The notes beneath the pieces are model-generated. The model was not told the origin of the DNA, made no database searches, and saw only the letters and a program-made list of their open reading frames with translations. The translations under genes were made by a program, and so were the position numbers. From Acanthamoeba sp. SK_2022b (lineage: Eukaryota; Discosea; Longamoebia; Acanthamoebidae), in the NCBI GenBank assembly GCA_027943245.1, contig JANDJZ010000044.1:1-64000 (forward strand): a stretch of 64,000 bases of DNA, given 5' to 3'. The number at the start of each line of letters is the position of its first letter. Within the stretch, counting starts at the first letter, position 1. Below are positions 10,616 through 26,799 of this stretch, piece by piece.

Positions 10616-12133
10616 TCAGCTGACCACGCACATGTACCACTTGCCCTCCTTTGTCCGCGATCCCTGCCGGCTCCCTCCCCCGCCCTTCTTCTGCTGCTTC
10701 TTGCGACTGTCCCTGCTGGCCAGAGGAGGCGACTGCTGGTGCTGACTCTTCATGGCCTTGCCATCGTTCGGCTCTTGCCTCTCAACTGCTGCTGCTGCTG
10801 GCGGTGGGGCCACGTTGGGTTGGTTCACCATGATATCAGCTTCTGCCGATATCGGTGGCTGCTTGCCAGCTGCGGGTGCGGCGGGCTCCGAGGGCTCTGG
10901 TGGTGGCAGCGAGGAGGGTGATGGAGGCATCGCCGTTGCCGGAAGCGGCGACGCGCTGGCGCCGTCGAGCGGGCGAGGATCGCGTCTCGCCGCTGGCGGA
11001 GTACGGGCGAGGGCCGCCTTGCGCTGTTCCATTTCGCCAAAGAAGTTGAGCATCATGCTCACGAACTGTTCGTCGCTGATGTCCTCCCTCGCTCTGGCCT
11101 CGCCTTCGCCGCCCCCTCTGTTCTCGTTCGAGTCCGCGCCGCCCTCTTCCTCCGTCTGCAGTTCGACCTTGAGCTTCATCGCGCCCTCCTTCACCTTAAA
11201 GCCGTACACAATGCGCGACCTGCGATAGGGGTGCACCGTCACCGGAGGTGGCTCGACCTCCCCCTGATCACCGCGCGCGCCGCAGCTGCCCCCGAGCCCG
11301 GCGTCGTCGGAGGTCTGCCTCCCGAGGCTCATGAGCCGCCTAGCGGCCAGTCCGTGCGTCAGGGGCATCCGCGGTTCGCCCGTCTCCCCGTCCGCGGCGC
11401 CAACGGCTGCCCGCAGCCAGAGGCCACTGTCACGGCTACCACTCGGCTGAGGCGCGATTGTAGACGGCTCGGGCGCTGGCCGTTGTGTCGTCATCGCGGC
11501 CGCCATCTCTGATGGTGTGGGCGGGCGGTGGCTCACCGATGACATAACGCTAACGCCGGACAATGCCGTGCCCGAGAGGTGGCGCGAGGGAAGCGAGCAG
11601 GGACCGCTGTTGTTGCCGCCGCCGAAGCTTGGTCGGTGGTTGGTGACGTTCTGGACGATGACGTACTGCAGGTGGATGATTTCCTTGAGGTCTACCACGA
11701 AGCGCTGCACCGTCTCCTTGAAGGTCCGCTCGAGCAGCGCTTCCCTCTCAGGCAGTAGGAGCTGCTTGGCCTCCTGCATCATGGCAGCGCCTTGCAGGAT
11801 CAACTCCTTCATGCAGCGCAGCAGGCCCTCGCTCAGCAGCCGCTGGCGTAGCCGCTCTGCGGAGTTAAGGTGGCGGTTGTGCTGTGGCGCGGTGGAGGTT
11901 GGTGAGGTGGTGGTGGTAGAGGCTTCATCGTTGACAAAGGAGTCGAACACGCGCTCGAGGCAGTGGGAAAGAGAGCGGAGGGCGGAAACCAGGAGCGCGC
12001 CAGCCTCATCGGTGACGAGGGTCAGGAGGCGCCGCACGCAGTCGAGGGTGTGGCGCACAACTCGGCTCACCTCGCGCGCAAGCTCGTTAAGCTGGGCTAG
12101 CCGCGTCTTCTCCACGTTCCCCTCCACGTCCAT
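10616..12133 (-). CDS. unrecognised intronless protein, 505 residues
   Basis: A single open frame of 505 codons on the minus strand with host-like high GC; I do not recognise the family. The first 200 residues are strongly helical and Leu/Glu/Arg-rich (two blocks, about residues 10-70 and 100-165). A Pro/Ser/Gly-rich linker follows, then a short ordered block, HPYRRSRIVYGFKVKEGAMK (about residues 305-325). A helix with DEQFVSMMLNFFGEMEQRK precedes a Pro/Ala-rich, then basic, C-terminus (KKQQKKGGGG). It faces the phospholipase gene tail to tail and shares a roughly 0.8 kb divergent upstream region with the receptor gene. It is unusual here in having no intron. The helical start could suit a scaffold or small-GTPase-associated protein, but nothing specific supports that. 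Confidence 0.7.
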   Translation of the reverse strand: MDVEGNVEKTRLAQLNELAREVSRVVRHTLDCVRRLLTLVTDEAGALLVSALRSLSHCLERVFDSFVNDEASTTTTSPTSTAPQHNRHLNSAERLRQRLLSEGLLRCMKELILQGAAMMQEAKQLLLPEREALLERTFKETVQRFVVDLKEIIHLQYVIVQNVTNHRPSFGGGNNSGPCSLPSRHLSGTALSGVSVMSSVSHRPPTPSEMAAAMTTQRPAPEPSTIAPQPSGSRDSGLWLRAAVGAADGETGEPRMPLTHGLAARRLMSLGRQTSDDAGLGGSCGARGDQGEVEPPPVTVHPYRRSRIVYGFKVKEGAMKLKVELQTEEEGGADSNENRGGGEGEARAREDISDEQFVSMMLNFFGEMEQRKAALARTPPAARRDPRPLDGASASPLPATAMPPSPSSLPPPEPSEPAAPAAGKQPPISAEADIMVNQPNVAPPPAAAAVERQEPNDGKAMKSQHQQSPPLASRDSRKKQQKKGGGGSRQGSRTKEGKWYMCVVS

Positions 12134-12927
12134 GATGTGGTGGGGGCTAACCTGTGTCCTCCAAGTTTCCGCTTGGGCCCTGCCCTGTTCGACACGTGGT
12201 TGCTGCTGTGCCCGCTGTGTGTGCGCACCGCCTTGTTGGCATTTCGATCGGTAGCTGCGTGGGATGCCAGTTACGTAATTACTGCCCCAAATGCCGCTGG
12301 TTCATTTTTTGTTGTCATCCAATAACTGTTGGGAAAAAACAGGGATTGGCCAAACTGGTGGTAAAGTGGGTGTTGGTCACTTGTGGTCACTTGTAGTAAC
12401 TTGTAGTAACTTGTGGTAAACCAACTCAGGCAAACCAACGCACACGAAGCCGAGCAATCTTTCTGGCACCGACTTGGCGCGTGCCTGCTACCAACCCTGC
12501 GCACTGTGGTTGATGAGGGAGATCTGCAGACTACGATCGTACTAACAGACTGTGCCCATCAGTCGAGGTCTTGGAGGTACAGCAGCGTTCGGCCACTTCT
12601 GAACACGAACGGCCAAACGAGACCGGCACGGTTACGGTAAAGGAGGACGTGTCCCACCAATGGCCAGTTAGAGGCCCCAGAAGTCCGAGACCACTTTCCC
12701 TAAAGACGATCAAGTCGGTTACCTTGATTTGGTTGATTAGATTCGCCGCGATTACCTTTTTGGCGCAAATCACACTTGTTGTGTGGATGCGTGCCATTGG
12801 TTGATAAGAGCCAGAGAGAGGCAACAACAAGGGTCCTCGAGGCCGTCCACCTGGCAACAACGAAGCTCCCGCTTGCGGTGTCCCGCTTTGGGGGCTTTGT
12901 AGACTTCTGCAACATCCACACACAACC
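12134..12927. promoter_or_regulatory. divergent intergenic region between the 505-residue gene and the receptor gene
   Basis: About 794 bases with no convincing coding sequence, lying between two divergently oriented start codons, so it must hold both promoters. The only structured signal I see is a run of 10-base direct repeats at 12371-12420. No TATA or Inr element could be assigned with confidence. Confidence 0.6.
12371..12420. repeat. 10-base tandem repeats, about TTGTRGTMAC, five copies
   Basis: Four clear units start at 12381, 12391, 12401 and 12411, with a fifth degenerate unit at 12371. The period of ten is close to one DNA helical turn, so identical sites would face the same side of the helix. 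The position between divergent starts suggests transcription-factor sites; that is inference. Confidence 0.85.
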
Positions 12928-20289
<7,362 letters not shown>

Positions 20290-20656
20290 CCACCCCACGA
20301 CCCGGTGGCGATCAATGTACCTTGTAATCATTACACCTGTTTTACCTCCACTGTCCTATGGGGTCCCTGTCCATGGACGAGCGAGATACAATGAACGGAG
20401 GAAGAGAACAGGCCTGTACTACAAATGTATCTGTTGGCTAGGCCTGTTCCTGGACACACGGCACACAAGAGCACACAACACTCTCCAACTCAGAAACAAG
20501 AGTGTGCAAGCTAGTTTTGGGCAGGGCGAAACGCGGCAGACGTGTCATAGACCCGGTGTGACGAGCCAGGCCGGTCGTAGGTTCGCAGCGCCTCGAGGTG
20601 GGCAGTGTACCAGACGAGAGGGAAAAGGCACTGTATTGAAAAGGTAGGTTGGGGTC
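20290..20656. other. receptor 3' flank and possible LTR of the chromovirus remnant
   Basis: No open frame of note. The segment lies downstream, in element orientation, of the chromodomain stop at 20657-20659, where a 3' LTR would be expected. A short palindrome, TGTAATCATTACA, lies near 20325. Because the other end of the element is missing, no LTR pair can be compared, so the LTR call is inference. Confidence 0.35.
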
Positions 20657-21476
20657 TTACCCCTCAGCCCAGACTCCGGTTGCCACCGCCAGGCGAGAGA
20701 GCCTTCGTCCCCGCTCGTAGTGCAGAATTAGGGTTGGCGCGCGGATATCACAGACCGGTACCCAAGCGTTGTGGCGATCAGTAAAGCCCTTGAACTTCAC
20801 CAGGTACTCTCCACCCCGCGGTTCGTGGTACGGTCATTTAACACCTCGTCGATCTCTTTCTGATCGTCGGCTTCTGTTGGGGAAGCCAAATCGCCCGGCA
20901 TCCCCTCCGATGCGCCTTCGCCGCTGTCGTTGGTCCCAATCCATCGTTTCAACCGCGACATGTGCGTGAACTGGTGTTCCTGGGGGTTGTGCAAGTGTTG
21001 GAGGCCGTAGTAGACCTGGCCATGAAGCTCCACAATACGAAACGGCCCTCGCCATGGCCGAGTGAACTTCTTGCTCCGTTGTTGTTGCACGCTGGGCACA
21101 TGTAGCCACACCAGCTCCCTGAGTTGTAGGAACGCGGTTCCGCTCCTGGGCGGCCGCCTGTTGCTCTCTCACAGCCTTGAACGCAAGCTGAAGCCGGTTG
21201 ACCAGCGCACTCCAATACCCTGCGACCGTTGAGTCCCTGTCCTCGCTGTTGCATACCCGTTGGAGGCCCAGGGCAATGTTGATCGGAAGGAAGGGATCCT
21301 GCCCATTGATTAAATCGTGTACCGTCCCTCGGTAGGCTGACAAGATATAGGGAATGTAGGCGTCCCAGTCCTGTTGATGCTCAGCAACATACATGCTGAG
21401 CATGTTCTGAAGGGTTGAGTTGAAATGCTCGACCAACCCATCTGTCTGGGGATGGTAGGCTGATGTTTAGGGTTTA
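20657..21476 (-). mobile_element. Ty3/gypsy chromovirus remnant: integrase C-terminal half plus chromodomain
   Basis: Reading the minus strand from 21476 downward, the typical integrase segment AYHPQTDGLVEHFNSTLQ appears, then YILSAYRGTVHD and INIALGLQR, and a basic GPFRIVELHGQVYYGLQ segment. After an acidic linker, EIDEVLND is followed, after a one-base frame slip near 20815, by EYLVKFKGFTDRHNAWVPV. Together these read as a chromodomain, the module chromoviruses use to target heterochromatin. The integrase DDE catalytic region, reverse transcriptase and gag are absent. The copy is cut at its 5' side exactly at two TTTAGGG units (21466-21479). Non-functional fragment. Confidence 0.82.
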
Positions 21477-21480
21477 GGGT
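21466..21480 (+). repeat. two telomere-like TTTAGGG units at a truncation junction
   Basis: TTTAGGG occurs twice in perfect tandem at 21466-21472 and 21473-21479, exactly where recognisable integrase sequence stops and the CpG-poor island begins. TTTAGGG is a known telomere unit in several eukaryotes; whether it is this organism's own unit cannot be judged here. Confidence 0.8.
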
Positions 21481-22182
21481 AATCAAGTTTTTATTAACAG
21501 TTTTAAAACAAGACACCACAATGTCAGGCACGTATTTTGCTGTGGCCAGAGAGAAGGAGAAAACACAAAGTACAAAAGAAAAGGAGAAAAGCCAAGGAAC
21601 AGGCCAGGGAAAGGCCAGGCCATAAAAACCCCTGGAAAAGGCCCATGGAAAAAGGCTGGTCGCTGGAGATCCAGTGGCTGGGGAAGAACCCCCCAGAAAT
21701 TGTGGGAGATAAGGGGAGAAGAAAGGGAAGGGAAAGGCTGCTCGACATGCTGAGGGGGAAGACTGAGGAGGCAGGGCAAGAGAGAGGAGGAGAGGAGGAG
21801 GAGAGCTATACAACCACTGTGGGCCAGGGTCTTGGTGAGGAAAGCAAGGTTAAAAGGAGGTCTTCTAAATAGTTCCCCCATCTTTTAGTTCTCTCTTGTT
21901 TGTGAGACTGTGTCAAGTGTCAAGAGCAAGTTGGGCAAGCATGCCTGTGTGGCACCAAGTAAATATGTATGCATATGAAAGACAAGGGAAAGAAAACAGG
22001 AGGAGCCCTTGGTTGCTGGTTGCTGTAGACATGACATAACAAAAAAATACAAGAGGTTTGTGGTGGCTGTGACTGCCTGAGTTGCATCAGCAATGCACCA
22101 GGAGGAGCTGGAGTGTGATACTGTACACAATATAAGCCAAGTTACAACATAAGGATGACAAAAAGTTTATTGTGGTTGAGTT

Positions 22183-22183
22183 C

Positions 22184-22215
<32 letters not shown>

Positions 22216-22216
22216 A
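22183..22216. repeat. (AAC)n microsatellite
   Basis: About eleven AAC units inside the CpG-poor island. Confidence 0.95.
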
Positions 22217-23292
22217 AGCTGTGTAGGATGATGACAATGATAACAATGAGGATGTTGAATGGGAGCAGGGAAGCAGAAGTAGAGATAATGATGTAAAGTG
22301 CAGGGGAGTGCAGCAACAAAATAGATATTGCAGTAGGTTTGTGATTTTTTGTGGGTGAAAAGTGTAAGCATTAAAGATGATATATTTCTGCCTGGACAGG
22401 GGTGGGGAAGAATAAATGTTGCCCAGCAGCCACAAAGAATTTGATTACAGTAATGGCAAGGGCATGTAAAAGGTAAGAAGTTGGAGAAATGATCTGCACG
22501 TGAAAACCAATGCGATTTGGTGTTTCAGTGGAGCAATGGTCAGTGTTGCTCCAAGCCCACACCTCAAGCAAACAACCCCCCCAACAAGAAGCTCCAGTCT
22601 CTACCCAAAGACATGTCACACTCACATGTTCTTTCATCTACAACAGTGCCAGCATCATTGTCTTCACCAGCAGAGATTGCCAGACCAGTGACAACAGGAC
22701 AGCCCACAACACACAGATTAGCAATGACAGCAGCTACAGCCCTGACTGGGTCACGCTGCCCAGTGTGAATTCTTCCAGCACCAGCAAGCAACCTGAGCAG
22801 CAGTGGCGGCGGTGGCAGTAGGGTAGAAGTGCTGTGCTTGCTCTACAGCAGTACCATCAACTACAGCAGCGCCATCTGGCTGCGTTGGTGGCCACAAGAG
22901 CAGTGACACCATCACCTCTCTGGGCCACACAAGTTGTTGTCATGGCACAGCCTCCACAACAGCAGCAGCAAATCACAGCAATGCTCAGCCATCAGGCGGT
23001 GTTGGCTTGCCCTGTGCAACAGAGGCCTCCTCCCTTGGTTGTTGCCATGGCACTGCCACACCAAGCCACCCCACCACCAACATGTATGACAAGTGAGCCA
23101 AAACAATGAGACAAACTTGAAGCAGGAGTGGAAGGTGCACATCAACCAGAATAACAGAATAATAAGCTCCCATCTCAACAAAGGCATAACAATTCTGAGG
23201 CAACAGATGCAGCATCCAGAATACAACAAGGACCAGAGGATGGCAGCGCAGCCAGACCTAGGCTTTTTTGACAAAGTTGGAAAATTGTTATG

Positions 23293-23340
23293 TGTTGACC
23301 AACCAACCAGTAGATGTGTTGACCAACCAACCAGTAGATA
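23293..23340. repeat. 24-base direct tandem duplication
   Basis: Two consecutive copies (23293-23316 and 23317-23340) differing only at the last base; each contains the internal doublet ACCAACCA. Confidence 0.9.
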
Positions 23341-23400
23341 CCGTTACCCATAGTCTCGGTCATGCCCCTAGCTTATTTTCAGCTAGATCCCACGCGATGG

Positions 23401-23470
23401 AGGCGAGTTCCACGCTAAACTATGTAAAGAATGTTATCATTCCTCACATGGTTTAGCGTGAAACTCACCT
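23401..23470. repeat. 24-base inverted repeat with 22-base loop
   Basis: Arms 23401-23424 and 23447-23470 match at 21 of 24 positions, and all three mismatches are C/T-type transitions. The surrounding 300 bases (23361-23660) contain about 16 CpG, unlike the rest of the island, so this may be a separate, younger insertion such as a fold-back element. Confidence 0.75.
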
Positions 23471-23663
23471 GTACGGCGTAGATGGAAGTTGAAAATCGGT
23501 TTGCCGTGTTCCTCACGTTGAGGGTGTGTTGGCCATGTGCTCGTTGACTCTGTTGTGCTTGGGCACCTTTGTGCTTTTTGGTTGGTTTTTTACAAACGAG
23601 TCGAAAATGCGTTTCATGTGTTTTGTGTGATTTTGGCGTAAAACGTGTATAACATGTCATGAT

Positions 23664-25730
23664 GTGGACAAACAAGAAAACAGCCTTCAATGGTGGTTGC
23701 CCTATCAAGTGGTGCCCCTCAACCACAGCACATTGCCAAGCACACAGCCCAACCCAAGGGCCAGCCTGAGGCCAATGTGGAGCACAGTCCACACCTTCAG
23801 GTCCATGCTGGAGGTGTGGCGCCATGCTGGAGCATCCCCAACACTCCTTCACTGGGCAAGCAAGGGGTTTCAAATCCCATTGACCAGCCAACCTCCACGC
23901 ACCAAGTTGCAGAACTTCAAGCTCAACAATCTCCAGAGACAGTTCATATCCAAGGAGATTGCTCACCTGCTAGCCTGTGGGGCCATTCACCCTCTTCAGC
24001 CCTACAAGCAAGCCCTTCTCTCGCCCATCAGCGCCATTCCCAAGAAGACAGGCTCAATGAGGATGATTGTGGACCTGCATCTCCTCAACACCTTTGTCCA
24101 GGTGCCCAAGTTCAAGTTCAATGGGCTCCAGGAGCTCACACAGCTAACCCAGCCCAGCAACTGGACAATGACAATCGACTTCAAGGATGGGTTCTTCCAC
24201 ATTGAAGTCGTGCAGGAGCACCAACACCTCCTTGTGTTTGAGTGGGAGGGGACAAGATACGCCTATCAAGTCCTTCCCTTTGGCCTGAGCATCTCCCCAT
24301 GGGCCTTCACCAGGTTTGTCCAGCAAGCAATCCACCACCTGTGAGGCAGGGGCATTTGCCTGCTTGCCTACATGGACAACCTCATCATCTTTGGTTGGTC
24401 TCCCCTTGAGGCGGCTGAAGCCAGGGACACTGTCCTCCAGACTCTCAGGGAATTGGGCTGGGCCATCAACTGGGGCAAGTTGTCCCTGGAGCCTTCCCAA
24501 TCCCAGGAGTTTCTGGACCTTATCCTCAACACGATGGGCGTGCTGACCTTCCACATGCCAGCCAACAAGATCAGGGCAGTGCACTGAGACATTGACCGCC
24601 TGCTTCACAACACTGAGAAAAATGGCATGATACCAGTCTGGCGCCTTGCAGCAGTAGCTGGCCTTTGCACTTCCCTCACAAAAGCAGTCCTCCCAGCCCC
24701 TCTCCTCCTACAAAACGTCTTCCACAGGTCAACCTGGGCCAGCCTAGTGATGCTGTCAACAGACGCCACCAGCAATCTCCTGGAGTGGGGCAATGGTCTC
24801 CACCTGTGGGATGGCAACATGGCGTTGGAGAGGCCATCCAACACAGTGATCAACACTGACGCCTCCCTCTCTGGCTGGGGAGCGACTTCATTGTGTGGGA
24901 CCCTTACATAAGCAGGCTGGTGGCGCCCATCTCACTGCCACATCAACAAGCTTGAGCTTCAGGCCATGTGGAACGCCTGCAAGACCTTCAATGAGTGGCT
25001 TGCAGGGTGGGCAATCGTCTTCAGGTTGGACAACATCACAATGGTGGCCTACCTGAACAAGCTAGGTGGCTGCAACCCTTGCCTCAACCGCATCATGAGG
25101 AAGATCATGGCCTGGTTGGTGAGGTGAGGAGTCCAGCTCAAGGCCACTCACTGCCTGGGAAGGAGAACTTGAGGGTGGATTCTCTGAGCAGACTCCACCA
25201 GCACCATGAGTGGCGCATGAGCCAATTGCTCTTTGACAAGCTTGATGCCAAGTGGGGCCCACACTCCATTGACCAATTCACCATGGCAAGGAATGCTCCT
25301 CCCCAGGTTCAACAGCTGCTTCCTGGAATGTGGTGCAGAGGCCACTGACGCGCTCCAGCAGCAATGGCAAGACAACAACAACTGGGCAGCACCTCCCATC
25401 ACACTCATTCCCCAGGTTTTATGCTTGGTGCGCCACCAGCGTGCCACCACCCATCATTGTCCTGGTGTGGAGGGGCTGTGCAAGTGGTGGGCAGATCTCC
25501 TGGACCTCATTGTGGACGACCCAGTGCCCATCCAGAACTTCCAACAACTTCATGTCTGCCAACAATGTGCTACCTGAGCTGTGCAGGAATGTGTGCTGGA
25601 TGTGGGTTGCCTGTTGGAGCTGCACCAATACCTTTTTCCACCACTACATCTCCCATTCAGTACCTGAGGCATACTCAGACCTCATCTTTGCTCTGGATAC
25701 TAGCAATGACAGCTCAGGTTGCGTCACCAG
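23664..25730 (+). pseudogene. DIRS/Ngaro-type retroelement remnant (RT and RNase H)
   Basis: The reading frame from 23664 gives a reverse transcriptase of the tyrosine-recombinase retroelement class: LLACGAIHPLQPY, SMRMIVDLHLLNTFV, MTIDFKDGFFHIEV, YQVLPFGLSISPWAFTRFV and, after a stop at 24342-24344, LLAYMDNLIIFG (the catalytic DD box is read here as MDN). A connection region leads to RNase H-like VINTDASLSGWGATS (about 24846-24890) and DNITMVAYLNKLGGCNP, then to the NNNW..PP..LIPQVL segment diagnostic of DIRS-type elements. In-frame stops at about 24343, 24586, 24910 and 25126 and frame slips show decay. The tyrosine recombinase expected downstream is not visible. Confidence 0.8.
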
Positions 25731-25975
25731 TTAAGCACAGAGTGTTCCACACACTCTGGTAACTGGCATTACCACTTGCAGTAAGCCCAGTTATCAGAGG
25801 GCACGAACACTCTGTGCCAGCACCCACCCTCCATCCCCACGGCTAGAGACAGCGGGCAGACAAGAGACTGCCTGTCCAGGGATGGGTTTAACCTTTTATT
25901 TATTTTTTTATTCTTTTCGAAAATCAAATAAATAAGAAGTTAAGCACAGAGTGTTCCTGCCCTCTGATAACCAGG
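25729..25975. repeat. direct and inverted repeat cluster at the 3' side of the DIRS-like remnant
   Basis: A 20-base sequence beginning AGTTAAGCACAG occurs identically at 25729-25748 and 25938-25957. The segment 25790-25817 is the inverted complement of 25944-25971 (27 of 28 positions). Split direct repeats or inverted repeats with complementary regions are hallmarks of DIRS/PAT/Ngaro elements, which fits the position. Bases 25888-25937 between them are an A/T-rich stretch with internal dyad symmetry. Confidence 0.75.
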
Positions 25976-26364
25976 CGTACCCAGCTGCAGGATCTGAGGT
26001 GTGTTGCAAATGGAGAGCAAGCCATAGAAGGAAAAGAGCTTGGTTACAGTGAGGACTTCCACGTTGGTCAACTGACGTGGGAGCTGGTCGAGGTAGAAGA
26101 GGGGTGCAAAGGAGGCCACAAAGAAGAGAAGCGCCAGCACGTCCCTCCATTCCTGCTGCTTCCTGACCGCCCTGTGTGGCAAGGCGACAAGCTGGCGACC
26201 TGGGCCAACATGTACTGGACCAATGTTCTGTAGAACTCCTCAACAGAAACCCTCTTGGCGTAGTATGAGGAGGAGCAAGTCAGGTTTGACGTCGTCTCTT
26301 GTTCCATTATCGATGTTGGGTGTCTGTTGTTGTGCCTTTGGAGGGGGTGATTAATTATTAGCAT

Positions 26365-26799
26365 TCAGCCAGTGGCAGTTGGGCAGTGACCAGCCAGGTG
26401 ACAGTCCACACTGGTTGCCAGGCAGTTGTTATGAATATTGTTGGAGTACCATGTGTTGAGCCCTTGCACAAAGTCAGCAACAGTAAACACACCAGGATTG
26501 TACTTCATGCCCACAACAAATGTGGAGAACATCTGATCAATGTCCTCATAGGTTTGCCCCACTGGCAGAAAAGAGATGGTGATATTACAGAATACTTTGT
26601 TGTGCACTAGCAAGAAGCTTTGGGCAAGGGACCTTAACAGCAAGACCCTATGTGCTCTACAAATATGTGCACAGTACTTATACTTTGCCTTTTCAAATTC
26701 TAAGATTGGACAAGCTGTTGGTGAAGCCTCTTTGCAAGGAGGAATGCATTCAATGGCAACCATTACATAGATGCTGCCCACACAGCATATCCTGGCCAA
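26365..26799 (-). pseudogene. possible DUF7869-like transposon protein remnant
   Basis: A 144-codon minus-strand frame contains ITISFLPVGQTYEDIDQMFS. To my memory this closely resembles the FLPVGHTHEDIDQ signature of a widespread, transposon-associated family of unknown function (DUF7869). The preceding segment, where the family usually has an Asn/Lys-rich DNxxxENKN stretch, is degraded. The frame sits in the CpG-free part of the island and has no promoter or partner domain I can see. A neighbouring minus-strand frame (26921-27451, 176 codons) is of unknown nature and may belong to the same element. Confidence 0.4.

Noticed and set aside
10752..11228. Plus-strand frames opposite the 505-residue minus-strand gene
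   Set aside because: Ser/Ala/Gly-rich shadows of a GC-rich coding strand; the minus frame is longer and starts and stops cleanly.
20319..20340. Palindrome near the receptor 3' end as a transcription terminator hairpin
   Set aside because: Eukaryotic mRNA genes do not use such terminators; an LTR edge or chance palindrome is more likely.
23293..23340. CRISPR-like short repeats
   Set aside because: Only two adjacent copies without spacers, in a eukaryotic transposon island.
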